Of a stretch of 64,000 nucleotides of DNA, positions 49,808 to 59,054 are shown piece by piece. Source of the DNA: an uncultured Candidatus Saccharibacteria bacterium (GTDB taxonomy: Bacteria; Patescibacteriota; Saccharimonadia; Saccharimonadales; Saccharimonadaceae); assembly GCA_947166125.1 (NCBI GenBank), contig CAMVCW010000001.1, positions 62,001 to 126,000 of the forward strand, given 5' to 3'. Numbering within the stretch: the first letter of the stretch is position 1; every line of letters starts with the position of its first letter. The translations under genes and the position numbers were made by a program. Below the pieces are notes generated by a model, which saw only the letters and a list, made by a program, of their open reading frames with translations, was not told the DNA's origin and did no database searches.

Positions 49808-50742
49808 GCGAGCTGAAATAGTTTTGGATTGAATAGTGCGAGGGCGAGGGCGAATTTATCTGTTTTGGTGGCCTCGGGATTTTTTGTAATGTATGATTTA
49901 TGGGTTCTTAGATATTGGAGGATTATTTTGGTTTCGGGATTGTTGGTTGGGATTTGGCGAAGAACGGAGAACCTGGCACGCATGCGGCGCTCATTGGTAA
50001 TGTTTTTTAACGTAGGATATTTAGCATCAATGTCTTTGCACATTTGATCAGTTAGGGCTATAATGTCTAATTTTCGCTCGTCGAATTTTTTAGAAGTGAT
50101 AGATTCTCCGTGATGGTGGTAAAAGTATAATTCTTCTGGAACAAAAGTTACTCGGTGAGCCCTCATGATGAGTTTGTAAGTAGTGCCAATGTCTTCGTGA
50201 AGTTTACCTATAGGAAATTGAATATTTTTAAAGTATGTTGTGAGGAACAATTTCATGGTGGCGGAGAGCATAAAGCCTTGTTCTTGCAACATGGCTTTTA
50301 GGGATTGCTCTGTAGTGTAGGTTTGAGCGGAAGAAACTTTATTGAAATGGGTGATTTTGCCATCGGGGTATATTTCTTTGAACGAACAGACGGAGATATC
50401 TGCATCGTTTTTTTGGAGAGAGACAAGAAGTTTTTCCAGCATATTATGTGAGATTTCATCATCCGAATCTACGAAAGTAATATATTTGCCGGTGGATTTT
50501 GTGATACCGGTGTTGCGGGCGGCTGAAAGGCCGGCGTTTTTTTGAGTAGTGATTTTAATACGAGAATCTTTTTGTGCATAATTTTGGAGAATGGAGAGAG
50601 AGCTATCGGTGGAGCCGTCGTTGATGCATATTATTTCTAGATTTTTATAGGTTTGATTAATAATGGAGTTTAGGCAACGTGGGAGATACTTGCTAGTATT
50701 GTATATTGGGACAACAACAGAAATGAGGGGATTATTTTTCAT
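49789..50742 (-). CDS. GT2 family glycosyltransferase
   Basis: 317 residues from MKNNPLISVVVPIYNTSKYL. GT-A marks: CINDGSTDSSLSIL, TQKNAGLSAARNTGI and TFVDSDDEIS (the DSDD motif). The start at 50742 overlaps the end of the GtrA gene by 11 nt; the longer ORF from 50763 would overlap by 32 nt. The C-terminal 90 residues are basic and helical. The pairing with GtrA suggests decoration of the surface glycan or of lipid-linked sugars. Confidence 0.88.
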   Translation of the reverse strand: MKNNPLISVVVPIYNTSKYLPRCLNSIINQTYKNLEIICINDGSTDSSLSILQNYAQKDSRIKITTQKNAGLSAARNTGITKSTGKYITFVDSDDEISHNMLEKLLVSLQKNDADISVCSFKEIYPDGKITHFNKVSSAQTYTTEQSLKAMLQEQGFMLSATMKLFLTTYFKNIQFPIGKLHEDIGTTYKLIMRAHRVTFVPEELYFYHHHGESITSKKFDERKLDIIALTDQMCKDIDAKYPTLKNITNERRMRARFSVLRQIPTNNPETKIILQYLRTHKSYITKNPEATKTDKFALALALFNPKLFQLAYKLFK

Positions 50743-51250
50743 TGGAGACTTTCTTTTTGCCAAAAACGAATTTATCGTAAAAGAGGAAATTGAGAATCAT
50801 GATGACTATAGATGTGAGGGCAAAGGATCCAGTAGTAAGGACAAATTCATAAGTAAAGGGTAGATTAATGGCTGAGGTTATATTGAAGGCGAATTCGTAA
50901 AGTGGGGTGATAAGACTAAAAAGTTGAGTAAGTGCTGGACTGATAACGATGGCAAGTAATGCATTCCAAATAAAAAAACGTATAATTGAATGCTTGGTAA
51001 CAATGCGTTCTTTCCAAGTGATTTTTGAATGAGCGATATAGGCTACAATAGTGGTGATGACGGTAGCAATTAGGGAAGAAAGCCAGAGCAAATCATTATT
51101 TTGGATAATGAGGTTCGATAAAATTGCAAAAAGTACGTAATTGAAAATAGTAACACAGATACCTACGATTAGATAGCGTGCGGCGTGTTTGGAAGTTTTG
51201 ACGTCTTTGATGTCCGTGGTTTCTTTGGTGCTGGTTTCCTCGCTACTCAT
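50732..51250 (-). CDS. GtrA-family membrane protein
   Basis: 172 residues. An acidic N-terminus is followed by four membrane helices. ARYLIVGICVTIFNYVLFAIL is the classic GtrA opening, and YIAHSKITWKER closes the second helix. GtrA proteins are thought to flip or hold polyprenyl-linked sugars for glycan decoration. Leaderless start 6 nt after TATAAT. It precedes a GT2 enzyme in the same operon. Confidence 0.87.
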   Translation of the reverse strand: MSSEETSTKETTDIKDVKTSKHAARYLIVGICVTIFNYVLFAILSNLIIQNNDLLWLSSLIATVITTIVAYIAHSKITWKERIVTKHSIIRFFIWNALLAIVISPALTQLFSLITPLYEFAFNITSAINLPFTYEFVLTTGSFALTSIVIMILNFLFYDKFVFGKKKVSNEK

Positions 51251-51256
51251 GATTTG

Positions 51257-51262
51257 ATTATA
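51257..51262 (-). promoter_or_regulatory. -10 element, leaderless promoter of gtrA-like gene
   Basis: TATAAT on the minus strand, 6-nt spacer to the ATG at 51250. Confidence 0.6.
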
Positions 51263-51325
51263 TCATAGGCTGGACTTTTTCTGGATTTTGGGTTATAATA
51301 TATGCGTTTATAAGAGAGATTTTAG

Positions 51326-54250
51326 ATGAGCGAAGATGAAAAAATACAGAAGATTGAGGGGGAAATTTTTGGAAACGATAATGTAATAAAAATCCGTGGA
51401 GCGAGACAAAATAATCTAAAAGATATAGATGTGGATATTCCGCGAGATAAATTAGTAATTATTACTGGGCTTTCTGGGTCTGGTAAATCTTCGCTTGCTT
51501 TTGACACGATTTATGCGGAAGGGCAGAGAAGGTATGTAGAATCGCTATCGTCGTATGCGCGGATGTTTCTTGGAATTATGGATAAACCGGACGTAGATTC
51601 TATTACTGGGCTTTCGCCGGCGATATCGATTGATCAGAAATCTACTTCCAGGAATCCGCGTTCCACAGTGGCAACGGTAACTGAGGTGTATGATTATTTA
51701 AGACTTTTGTTTGCGCGGGTAGGAGTGCCACATTGTCCGATTTGTCATAAGCCGGTATCGCGGCGTTCGGTGGAAGATATTGTGAATGAAGTGATGAAGT
51801 TGCCATTAGGGTCTAAATTGATGCTACTAGCGCCGATTGTGAGTGCGAAAAAAGGTGAATTTTTGCATATTTCAGAACAATATTCGGCAAAAGGGTTTTC
51901 GCGGGTGAGGGTGGATGGAATAATTTATGCGCTAGATGAATTTCCGGAACTCAACAAAAATGAACGGCATAATATAGAAATAGTAGTGGATAGATTTGTG
52001 TTAAATCCGGAATTAAAAACGAGAATTAGTAGTTCCATAGAACAGGCATTGGAGATGGGGCAGGGTATTATCCAACTTTTGAAGATAAATGATCGGACGA
52101 CTGCGGTGGGAGAAAATAAGATTACGGCTGAAAATACAGAAATACTGACTTATTCACAACGTTATGCTTGTCCGGATCACCCAGATGAATTGATTCCGGA
52201 ACTTACGCCACGGTTATTTAGTTTTAATGCACCGGATGGGGCTTGTCCGACTTGTACAGGATTGGGATCTAGGATGGAAATAGATCCTGGATTAGTGTTT
52301 AATAATAATTTGACGATTGCAGAAGGTGGGATAAGGCCATTTAATCGTGTAGGGCAGGATTCTTGGTGGTTAAAAAGGCTGATGCAGGTGGGTGTGAAAC
52401 ATGGATTTAATGTATATACGCCAATTGGTGAACTATCTGATGAAATAAAAAATATTATATTGTATGGCACAGGGGACGAAAAATATGAAATGAAAGTGTC
52501 TGGTAGTGGTAGATTTGCAGAAGGGACCGTGTACCAGACTACTTATGAAGGTGTTATTCCGACATTAGAAAGAAGATATAATGATCCGAAAATTTCGGAA
52601 TTTATGAAACATGATATTGAACGTTTTATGCGGGTGCGAGAGTGTCAGACTTGTCATGGGGCGCGGTTAAAACCGGCAGTGTTAGCAGTAACGATTCATG
52701 ATTTAAATATTGTGGATATGTGTAATTTGGATGTAGATGCAACGTTAGAAGTACTAAATCAAGATTTAGGTTTTAGTGAAGATGAAGAATTGATTGCGAA
52801 GCCGATTTTGAAGGAAATTCGTGAGCGAGTGAAATTTATGCAAGACGTGGGGTTGGGATATTTGGAACTAGGGCGAGCAGCCAATACTCTTTCTGGTGGT
52901 GAGGCGCAAAGAATTAGATTGGCAACTCAGATTGGATCTGGGTTACAGGGCGTGCTGTATGTTTTGGATGAGCCGTCTATTGGATTACATCAGCGAGATA
53001 ATGATAAATTGATTTCGACTTTGAAGCATTTGCGTGATTTAAAGAATACGGTGCTGGTGGTGGAGCATGATGAGGATACTATGTTGGCATCGGATTATAT
53101 TGTGGATATTGGGCCGGGGGCAGGAGCAAAGGGTGGTTTACTAGTAGCGGCGGGGACGCCGGAAGAGATCATGCGAAACCCAAATTCAATTACTGGAAAA
53201 TACCTTTCTGGTGAAATGAAAATTGATACGCCTAAAAAACGCCGGAAAATCAAAAAAGGAAATGAATTAGTAGTAGTGGGAGCACGTGAGAATAATTTAA
53301 AAAATATAGATGTACATTTTCCGCTAGGCGTAATGACGGTAGTGTCTGGGGTGTCCGGAAGTGGCAAATCTACATTAGTGAATGGTATTTTGGCAAACGA
53401 GCTTTTGGCGAGACTACATCGGGCACAAACCGTAAGTGGTACGCATGAGAAAATTGAGGGGATTGAAAAAATTAATAAGGTGATCGTGATTGATCAAAGT
53501 CCGATTGGACGAACACCAAGAAGTAATCCTGCTACATATACCGGGGTGTTTACGGCGATACGGGAGCTTTTTGCGGCGCAGCCGGAAGCAGAAGTGCGAG
53601 GCTATAAGGCGGGTAGATTTAGCTTTAATGTGAAAGGTGGGCGGTGCGAGAATTGCCAGGGTGATGGTGTGAATAAAATTGAAATGCACTTTTTGCCGGA
53701 TGTATACGTGACGTGCCCGAAGTGTCACGGTAGGCGGTATAATGCGGAGGCATTGGAAATTAAATATAAAGGCAAAGATATTTCGCAAGTATTAGATATG
53801 ACGATTGATGAAGCGGTGGAGTTTTTCGCGAATATTCCGTCTATTGCGCCAAAATTAAAAACAATACAAGAAGTAGGGTTGGGCTATATTAGATTGGGAC
53901 AGCCGGCGACGACATTTAGTGGTGGTGAAGCGCAAAGGATTAAACTGGCAACGGAATTGGCGCGGCGTTCTACGGGTAAGACTTTGTATATTTTGGACGA
54001 GCCAACAACTGGACTACATACGGACGACGTAAAAAGATTGTTGGCGATATTGAACAGATTAGTGGATGGCGGTAATTCGATGGTGATTATTGAGCATAAT
54101 TTGCATATGATAAAATCAGCAGACTGGGTGATAGACATGGGACCAGAAGGCGGCTTAAAGGGTGGTATGGTATGTGCAGAGGGCACTCCGGAGGATTTGG
54201 CGAAGAAGGCTAACACGCCAACTGGGGAATATTTAAGAAAGATGTTATAG
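51326..54250 (+). CDS. uvrA: Excinuclease ABC subunit UvrA
   Basis: 974 residues, full length. The tandem ABC ATPase recognises bulky DNA lesions in nucleotide excision repair. First ATPase: Walker [13 protein letters not shown]; zinc motifs CPICHKPV and CPDHPDELI...CPTCTGLG; signature [13 protein letters not shown]. Second: [20 protein letters not shown] with [22 protein letters not shown] and [10 protein letters not shown]. Inter-domain [11 protein letters not shown] is also present. The ATG is preceded by GAGAGAT; TATAAT lies about 30 nt upstream, so a short leader is likely. Confidence 0.98.
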   Translation: MSEDEKIQKIEGEIFGNDNVIKIRGARQNNLKDIDVDIPRDKLVIITGLSGSGKSSLAFDTIYAEGQRRYVESLSSYARMFLGIMDKPDVDSITGLSPAISIDQKSTSRNPRSTVATVTEVYDYLRLLFARVGVPHCPICHKPVSRRSVEDIVNEVMKLPLGSKLMLLAPIVSAKKGEFLHISEQYSAKGFSRVRVDGIIYALDEFPELNKNERHNIEIVVDRFVLNPELKTRISSSIEQALEMGQGIIQLLKINDRTTAVGENKITAENTEILTYSQRYACPDHPDELIPELTPRLFSFNAPDGACPTCTGLGSRMEIDPGLVFNNNLTIAEGGIRPFNRVGQDSWWLKRLMQVGVKHGFNVYTPIGELSDEIKNIILYGTGDEKYEMKVSGSGRFAEGTVYQTTYEGVIPTLERRYNDPKISEFMKHDIERFMRVRECQTCHGARLKPAVLAVTIHDLNIVDMCNLDVDATLEVLNQDLGFSEDEELIAKPILKEIRERVKFMQDVGLGYLELGRAANTLSGGEAQRIRLATQIGSGLQGVLYVLDEPSIGLHQRDNDKLISTLKHLRDLKNTVLVVEHDEDTMLASDYIVDIGPGAGAKGGLLVAAGTPEEIMRNPNSITGKYLSGEMKIDTPKKRRKIKKGNELVVVGARENNLKNIDVHFPLGVMTVVSGVSGSGKSTLVNGILANELLARLHRAQTVSGTHEKIEGIEKINKVIVIDQSPIGRTPRSNPATYTGVFTAIRELFAAQPEAEVRGYKAGRFSFNVKGGRCENCQGDGVNKIEMHFLPDVYVTCPKCHGRRYNAEALEIKYKGKDISQVLDMTIDEAVEFFANIPSIAPKLKTIQEVGLGYIRLGQPATTFSGGEAQRIKLATELARRSTGKTLYILDEPTTGLHTDDVKRLLAILNRLVDGGNSMVIIEHNLHMIKSADWVIDMGPEGGLKGGMVCAEGTPEDLAKKANTPTGEYLRKML

Positions 54251-54321
54251 TTTTTGTGTGATTTGTTTGAGAGATAATAAAGATGATTATGTATGGGTAG
54301 TAAAATAAAGGATAAATAGTA

Positions 54322-54933
54322 ATGGTTTGGAAAAATGATCAAGTTTCCGAAAGGGAGACGGAGGAGATTTTGAAAGTCGCTAGAGGATGTCTTGCGGTAG
54401 AGGGGGACTTTGTGGAACTAGGGTGTTATAAAGGCGATACATCACTGCTTTTGGCAGAAGTTCTACGGGATTTTAATACTAAACTTGTGGAAAAACCTGT
54501 GGAAAACTCTGTGAAAAAGTTATGGATTTATGATTCTTTTGAGGGGTTACCAGAGAAAAGTGTGGCGGACGAGTCGGCACTTGGACAAGATTTTAAAGAC
54601 GGAGAGTTATTAGTGACGAAAAGGGAGGTCAAGGAGAGATTTTTGCGGGCGGGATTACCGGTACCAGTTATTAAAAAAGCGTGGTTTAAGGATTTGGATG
54701 AAGCGGATCTTCCGGATAAGATTGCTTTTGCATTTTTAGATGGCGATTTTTACGAATCCATTAAAGATTCTTTAAAATTGATTGAAGGTGAAATAATGCA
54801 AGGTGGAGTGATTTTGGTGCATGACTATTATAATCCAGCCTTGCCGGGGGTAATGAAGGCGGTAGATGAGTGGCTAGAGGACAAAAAATATAAATTAGAA
54901 CAATATGAGAGTTTAATAATAATACGTCAGTAG
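54322..54933 (+). CDS. TylF-like class I SAM-dependent methyltransferase
   Basis: 203 residues. The SAM-binding segment is GDFVELGCYKGDTSLLLAE. Next come the family marks YDSFEGLPEKS, FAFLDGDFYESIKDSL, and GGVILVHDYYNPALPGVMKAVDEW. This matches macrocin O-methyltransferase (TylF) type proteins, which methylate hydroxyls of sugars or other small acceptors. Here it may modify a surface glycan sugar, but it lies apart from that locus. Its coding sequence contains two DnaA-box-like TGTGGAAAA words (54486-54507). Confidence 0.83.
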   Translation: MVWKNDQVSERETEEILKVARGCLAVEGDFVELGCYKGDTSLLLAEVLRDFNTKLVEKPVENSVKKLWIYDSFEGLPEKSVADESALGQDFKDGELLVTKREVKERFLRAGLPVPVIKKAWFKDLDEADLPDKIAFAFLDGDFYESIKDSLKLIEGEIMQGGVILVHDYYNPALPGVMKAVDEWLEDKKYKLEQYESLIIIRQ

Positions 54934-54939
54934 TATAAT
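54934..54939 (+). promoter_or_regulatory. -10 element, leaderless promoter of TetR-like gene
   Basis: TATAAT just after the stop of the methyltransferase gene, 7-nt spacer to the ATG at 54947. Confidence 0.55.
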
Positions 54940-54946
54940 AAAAGTT

Positions 54947-55516
54947 ATGAGTACTCGGCTGACAAAAAGGAAGCTGGAGGATGCTCGTTTCCGAAAAAAT
55001 GAAGAGGCCATATTAAAGGTCTTTTTTGATTGTGGGCGGGATAGATTAAGTGTAACGGAGTTGGCGAGAAAGGCCGATGTGGATAAGGCGACTTTTTACC
55101 GTCATCATAAAACAATATATGGAATCGTGACCGATTATGAAGAATATATTCTGATAGAATATGAGAGTTTTATGTGTGAAATGTTGAACAAAAATAACGT
55201 ATCTATAAGGGTAATTTATTATAGATTGTTAATTTTTATTCTAAAAAATCAAGAAGCTTTTGCAATTTTTCTAGAAAATCAGAGGATGACGATAATTATG
55301 AAAATGGTTGGAGTTTTGGTGCCGAAACTGAAAGAAGAATATAAATTGTATGGTAATTTGGAGAGGGTATTTAGGGTGTATATAGGTGAAATTGTGGGAT
55401 TGATCGAAGAATGGATCGAAAGAGGTTTTAGAGAAGATGAGATGATGGAGTTACTTGATAATATAATGTATTTAACTAAAACGATAAGATTGAGGTTATT
55501 ACCACTCATAAATTAG
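54947..55516 (+). CDS. TetR-like transcriptional regulator
   Basis: 189 residues. The N-terminal helix-turn-helix reads ILKVFFDCGRDRLSVTELARKADVDKATFYRHHKT, typical of TetR/AcrR proteins. The C-terminal ligand-binding helices are not similar to a named subfamily. The stop codon lies inside the CIRCE operator of groES (TAG at 55514-55516), so this gene and the chaperone promoter are physically interlocked. Whether it controls the chaperone genes, itself, or an envelope gene is unknown. Leaderless start. Confidence 0.8.
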   Translation: MSTRLTKRKLEDARFRKNEEAILKVFFDCGRDRLSVTELARKADVDKATFYRHHKTIYGIVTDYEEYILIEYESFMCEMLNKNNVSIRVIYYRLLIFILKNQEAFAIFLENQRMTIIMKMVGVLVPKLKEEYKLYGNLERVFRVYIGEIVGLIEEWIERGFREDEMMELLDNIMYLTKTIRLRLLPLIN

Positions 55517-55539
55517 CACTCGGGGGTTGTAAGTGCTAA
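55513..55539 (+). promoter_or_regulatory. CIRCE operator (HrcA site) of groES-groEL
   Basis: TTAGCACTC, 9 nt, AAGTGCTAA: the CIRCE consensus with one mismatch in the right arm. The HrcA repressor binds such sites in other bacteria and GroEL modulates it. The right arm overlaps a -35-like TTGTAA (55527-55532). Confidence 0.88.
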
Positions 55540-55554
55540 TTTTTGTGCTATAAT
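55527..55554 (+). promoter_or_regulatory. groES promoter
   Basis: TTGTAA (55527-55532), 16-bp spacer, TATAAT (55549-55554). The -35 lies within CIRCE, so repressor binding would block polymerase. Confidence 0.7.
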
Positions 55555-55576
55555 AGGGGTAGAAAAGGAGAAAAAT

Positions 55577-55831
55577 ATGGCATTAAAACCGTTGAAAGAC
55601 AGAGTAGTGGCAAAAGTGGAAAAGCCATTAGAAAAAACAAAATCTGGAATATTATTGGGTGAAGCGAAGGAAAAACCGGCTTACGCAGTGGTAGAGTCGG
55701 TGGGGCCAGAAGTGAAGTCTGTAAAAAAGGATGACAAGATCGTCTACAAGGAGTATTCTACAACGGAAATAAAGATTGACGATGTAGACTACATTATCCT
55801 AAAAGAGGAAGACGTTTTGGCGACTTTATAG
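55577..55831 (+). CDS. groES: Co-chaperonin GroES
   Basis: 84 residues, at the short end for GroES. It opens ALKPLKDRVVAKVEKPLEKTKSGI, the family standard, with the mobile loop region in KTKSGILLGEAKEKPA. It caps GroEL as a heptamer. AAAAGGAG lies before the ATG. Expression is under the CIRCE-controlled promoter, followed by groEL after 49 bp. Confidence 0.96.
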   Translation: MALKPLKDRVVAKVEKPLEKTKSGILLGEAKEKPAYAVVESVGPEVKSVKKDDKIVYKEYSTTEIKIDDVDYIILKEEDVLATL

Positions 55832-55841
55832 GGATAAGTTG

Positions 55842-55862
55842 GTGGAAAAACCTGTGGAAAAC
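55842..55862 (+). repeat. 21-bp DnaA-box-like repeat in the groES-groEL gap
   Basis: Two tandem GTGGAAAA words (TGTGGAAAA for the second), identical over 21 bp to 54487-54507 in the methyltransferase gene. TGTGGAAAA is also the DnaA-box variant of the origin region. Confidence 0.55.
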
Positions 55863-55880
55863 TTTTAGAAGGAGAAAAAT

Positions 55881-57500
55881 ATGGCAAAGAAAATATATTA
55901 TGAAGCAGAAGCGCGCGAGAAAGTGCTGTCTGGCGCAAAACAATTGTATGATGCTGTAAAAGTGACATTTGGGCCAAAAGGCAAGAACGTGATAATCGAG
56001 AAAGAATATGGAGCGCCAGTGATTACACATGACGGGGTAACGGTGGCAGAGGCGGTGGAGCTTCCTAACAAGGACGAGGCTTTAGGTGAAGCGGTAGGTG
56101 CAAAATTGATTAAAACGGCAGCACAGAAATTAAACAAAGTTGCTGGTGATGGTACCACTACGGTGACGGTGCTAACATACAATATTTTAAACGAAGCAAA
56201 TAAACTAATCGCAGCTGGCGTGAACCCAATGGAGCTCAGGCGAGGAATTGAGAAAGCTGGCGCTGAAATTATTGCCGAAATTGATAAAATGGCTGAAAAG
56301 ATTGAAGGTGATGACAAAAAAGTGGCAGAAGTAGCGACGATTTCAGCGGGGGATGAGAAAATTGGTGAATTGATTGCTGAAGTAATTTCGAAGATTGGTA
56401 AAGACGGTGTAGTGACGGTGGAAGCTGGACAAGGTCTGGAAATGGAAGAAGAAATTGTAGAAGGATTTTCTTATGATAAGGGCTATTCCTCACCTTTCTT
56501 TGTGACCGATGTAAACCGGCAAGAGGCGATTTTTGAGAAGCCACTAGTGCTAATTACTGATAAAAAACTTTCGGCGGCAAGTGACATTTTGCCTATGTTG
56601 GAAAAAGTAGCGCAGACCGGCAAGAAGGATTTAGTGATTATTGCTGAAGAAGTGGAGGGTGAGGCTTTGTCGCTATTAGTACTAAATAAACTTAAAGGCG
56701 TATTCAATTCATTGGTGTTAAAAGCTCCGTCATTTGGGGATCGCCGCAAAGAAATTATGGAGGATATTGCGATTTTGACGGATGCGACGGTAGTTTCAGC
56801 TGATAAGGGATTGAAACTAGAAGAGGTGGGTCTGGAAGTATTAGGCTCTGTAGCTAAAGTGATCGCTACAAAAGACGAGACGACGATTATTAAGGGGGCC
56901 GGTGATGCTAAAGCTGTAGTAGCGAGGATTGAATTAATCCATGCGCAGGCTGAGATGGCAAAGTCTGATTATGAGAGAGAAGAATTTGAAAAGCGCGCAG
57001 CAGCATTGTCTGGTAAAGTAGCAGTGATTAAGGTAGGAGGCGCTACTGAAACGGAAATTGATGAGAAGAAATTCCGAGTGGACGATGCGGTAGCGGCTAC
57101 CAAGGCGGCGCTAGCTGAAGGTATTGTGGCTGGTGGTGGTGTGACGCTGGCGAACTTGGCTGGTAAATTAAAAGAAGAAGATAGTGGTACGAAGATTGTG
57201 AAAAATGCTCTAAGGGCACCGTTTATCCACATTATGGAAAATGCTGGGCTTAATGCACAAGCGTTGCTAGCTGAAGTAGAAAAATCTGGTAAGGCAGGAT
57301 TTGGTATAAATGTGATGGCACCGGAAAAAGGTTTGGTGGACCTTAAGAAGACTGGTGTAATTGATCCTGCAAAGGTGACGAAGGAAGCGGTGAAAAACGC
57401 AACTTCAATAGCGGCGACGGCGATTACGATGGGTGCATTGATATGTGAAATCCCGGAGGAGAAGCCGGCTGTTCCTGATATGGGTGGAATGGGGTATTAG
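55881..57500 (+). CDS. groEL: Chaperonin GroEL
   Basis: 539 residues, full length. It opens AKKIYYEAEAREKVLSGAKQL; KVTFGPKGKNVIIEKEYGAP and AGDGTTTVTVL are the ATP-binding loops, with Asp in the GDGTTT motif. The tail ends PAVPDMGGMGY instead of a long Gly-Gly-Met repeat. ATP-driven protein folding in the cytoplasm with GroES. AGAAGGAG lies 6 nt before the ATG. Confidence 0.98.
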   Translation: MAKKIYYEAEAREKVLSGAKQLYDAVKVTFGPKGKNVIIEKEYGAPVITHDGVTVAEAVELPNKDEALGEAVGAKLIKTAAQKLNKVAGDGTTTVTVLTYNILNEANKLIAAGVNPMELRRGIEKAGAEIIAEIDKMAEKIEGDDKKVAEVATISAGDEKIGELIAEVISKIGKDGVVTVEAGQGLEMEEEIVEGFSYDKGYSSPFFVTDVNRQEAIFEKPLVLITDKKLSAASDILPMLEKVAQTGKKDLVIIAEEVEGEALSLLVLNKLKGVFNSLVLKAPSFGDRRKEIMEDIAILTDATVVSADKGLKLEEVGLEVLGSVAKVIATKDETTIIKGAGDAKAVVARIELIHAQAEMAKSDYEREEFEKRAAALSGKVAVIKVGGATETEIDEKKFRVDDAVAATKAALAEGIVAGGGVTLANLAGKLKEEDSGTKIVKNALRAPFIHIMENAGLNAQALLAEVEKSGKAGFGINVMAPEKGLVDLKKTGVIDPAKVTKEAVKNATSIAATAITMGALICEIPEEKPAVPDMGGMGY

Positions 57501-57545
57501 GCTTTTTATTCGGGGAAGAGAAGTCTAATAAAAGAGGCTAGCTAA

Positions 57546-57580
57546 AAAATTGAGTTGGAAGTGGATTCCAACTCAATTTT
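57546..57580 (+). terminator. Strong terminator after groEL
   Basis: Perfect 15-bp stem AAAATTGAGTTGGAA / TTCCAACTCAATTTT with a 5-nt loop. Confidence 0.8.
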
Positions 57581-57590
57581 GGGTTAAAAC

Positions 57591-57615
57591 AAAATAATCC
57601 CAATGGGATTATTTT
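57591..57615. terminator. Second, bidirectional terminator
   Basis: AAAATAATCCC / GGGATTATTTT with a 3-nt loop, directly before the end of the leftward gene at 57630. Confidence 0.8.
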
Positions 57616-57629
57616 GCGGAGGTGAAAAT

Positions 57630-58244
57630 TTACATTTTATCGATGGACTCTACCAAGTAGAGGAGGGCTTCGGCGCGTTCGGTTTCGTTAGTGATTTCCG
57701 TAGCGGCACGGTAGGCTTGCTCTAGTACTGTGTAATCGCGTAAATCCTCAAAGATATTGCGACAGATATTAAACTTTTGTGAAGGTGTCATATTGAGGCG
57801 ATCTAATAGTGGAATTAAATCGCGCAAGGCGGCTTCTTTAACTTGACGAGTGTTTAAATTGGAAGAATTGAATATTGACTGAACGGGGGCTGGAGCTGGT
57901 TCTGGAACGACCGGGGCTGGCTCTGGAATGACTGGGGCTGGGGCGACCGGTTCTGGGGCTGATTGTGGCATGGGCGGCATAGTTGCTGGTTCTGGAGCTG
58001 GAACATTTAGTTCTGGAATATCGATAGGCTCAAATGGAGCGATAGGCTCTGGAGCTGGAGCGACCATTTCTACTTTTGGTTCCGGAAAAGGCCCAACTGG
58101 CTCGCCCAATTCACCGGTGTCACCTTCTGGTACTGAAGATGGCGCGGCGACAGGATCGGAAAAAACAGGGTCAGTATTAGTAGTATTAGTGATGTCGTCA
58201 ATAGCTTTTTGTAGATCGTTGTCTACGGTTTGATTTTGGTCCAT
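57630..58244 (-). CDS. Pro/Glu-rich protein with a conserved helical C-terminal domain
   Basis: 204 residues. The first 125 are acidic and Pro/Ala/Glu-rich with repeated PAPEP-like units, probably disordered. The last 75 form a helical domain (VKEAALRDLIPLLDRLNMTPSQKFNICRNIFEDLRDY). No signal peptide or membrane segment. I recall similar short domains in other Patescibacteria but cannot name a function. AAAGGTGGG lies 6 nt before the ATG. A scaffold or adaptor role is possible from the layout. Confidence 0.7.
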   Translation of the reverse strand: MDQNQTVDNDLQKAIDDITNTTNTDPVFSDPVAAPSSVPEGDTGELGEPVGPFPEPKVEMVAPAPEPIAPFEPIDIPELNVPAPEPATMPPMPQSAPEPVAPAPVIPEPAPVVPEPAPAPVQSIFNSSNLNTRQVKEAALRDLIPLLDRLNMTPSQKFNICRNIFEDLRDYTVLEQAYRAATEITNETERAEALLYLVESIDKM

Positions 58245-58292
58245 TTGCCCACCTTTTTATATTAAACTTATGTTTATATTAGCATAGATTTA

Positions 58293-58760
58293 TTAAATAC
58301 GCAAGAAATTGACGATCTTATCCAGGAAATCAAGTTTTACTTCTTCCATGGGGAGACGTGCACCTAGTGCATCGACGATGGCTTCACCGCTGCCGCCAGG
58401 GAAATAAACTTTAACCTGCAAGGCAAAACGTTTTTTAGGAATTAACACGGCCGAAAAATGCGAACCTTCTTTAAGGATGCCGAAGGCACGGAATTCATCA
58501 TATTTATGGAGCTTACCGCCTTCGGTGAGGCCGTCTTTATCTAAAGTATAGTTAATTTTACGTGGCGGGCGAGCAGAGCTTACTAAAATCGCGATTATGC
58601 AAACTACGATTAACGCGATGAATGACCACCAGCGTAGGAAAAATGACAGTACGCATAAGCCAATACCTATGGCGAAAAGGCCTACATACCACCATATATT
58701 ACGATCGCGTTCTATGTATTCTTCTGCTTGCCAAGAGACAGTTTGAATAGCTTTTGCCAT
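58293..58760 (-). CDS. Small membrane protein, PrgI/DUF-like two-helix type
   Basis: 155 residues. A hydrophilic start (SWQAEEYIERDRNIWWYVGLF) is followed by two close membrane helices (about 25-40 and 45-63). A cytoplasmic domain of about 90 residues ends PMEEVKLDFLDKIVNFLRI. This layout (YxxxDRN.WWY then two helices) recurs in Patescibacteria in my memory, but no firm family name or role is given. Start by leaderless TAAAAT 9 nt before the ATG. A separate unit from the Pro/Glu-rich gene, 48 bp apart. Confidence 0.65.
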   Translation of the reverse strand: MAKAIQTVSWQAEEYIERDRNIWWYVGLFAIGIGLCVLSFFLRWWSFIALIVVCIIAILVSSARPPRKINYTLDKDGLTEGGKLHKYDEFRAFGILKEGSHFSAVLIPKKRFALQVKVYFPGGSGEAIVDALGARLPMEEVKLDFLDKIVNFLRI

Positions 58761-58769
58761 AATAACTTT

Positions 58770-58775
58770 ATTTTA
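58770..58775 (-). promoter_or_regulatory. -10 element of the gene at 58760
   Basis: TAAAAT on the minus strand (in TGTTAAAAT), 9-nt spacer to the ATG. Confidence 0.45.
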
Positions 58776-58831
58776 ACATAAAAAAATGGATGTGGGAAAA
58801 AATTGAGAAATGTGGTAAAATGAAAAGAGCT

Positions 58832-58924
58832 GGAGGGTTACCCAAGTGGTCGAAGGGGACTCATTGCTAACGAGTTAGTCTGGGGCAACCTGGAGCGAGG
58901 GTTCAAATCCCTCACCCTCCGCCA
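58832..58924 (+). tRNA. tRNA-Ser (anticodon GCT)
   Basis: 93 nt including an encoded CCA. The acceptor GGAGGGT pairs with ACCCTCC, with discriminator G. The anticodon loop TTGCTAA gives GCT. It has a long variable arm and GTTCAAATC in the T-arm. The anticodon stem base pair 31-39 is an A-C mismatch by eye. Confidence 0.92.
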
Positions 58925-59042
58925 TTACCTTGAACTTTTTCGGAAGAAAGTTTAGTAAAGAAGACGTTCTTAAAAATGTTTTGGAGATTAACCCAAAACG
59001 TTTTTTTTGATATTTGAAAATTGAATATCTTGGGATATGTGG

Positions 59043-59048
59043 TATAAT
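59043..59048 (+). promoter_or_regulatory. -10 element deciding the pilin start
   Basis: TATAAT, 6-nt spacer to the ATG at 59055. It lies inside the longer ORF and rules out the ATG at 59037. Confidence 0.6.
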
Positions 59049-59054
59049 TGCAGT

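Noticed and set aside
54487-55862. A second replication origin near groESL
   Set aside because: The DnaA-box-like words lie partly in codons for Val-Glu and there is no AT-rich unwinding region; the dnaA region is a much better origin.
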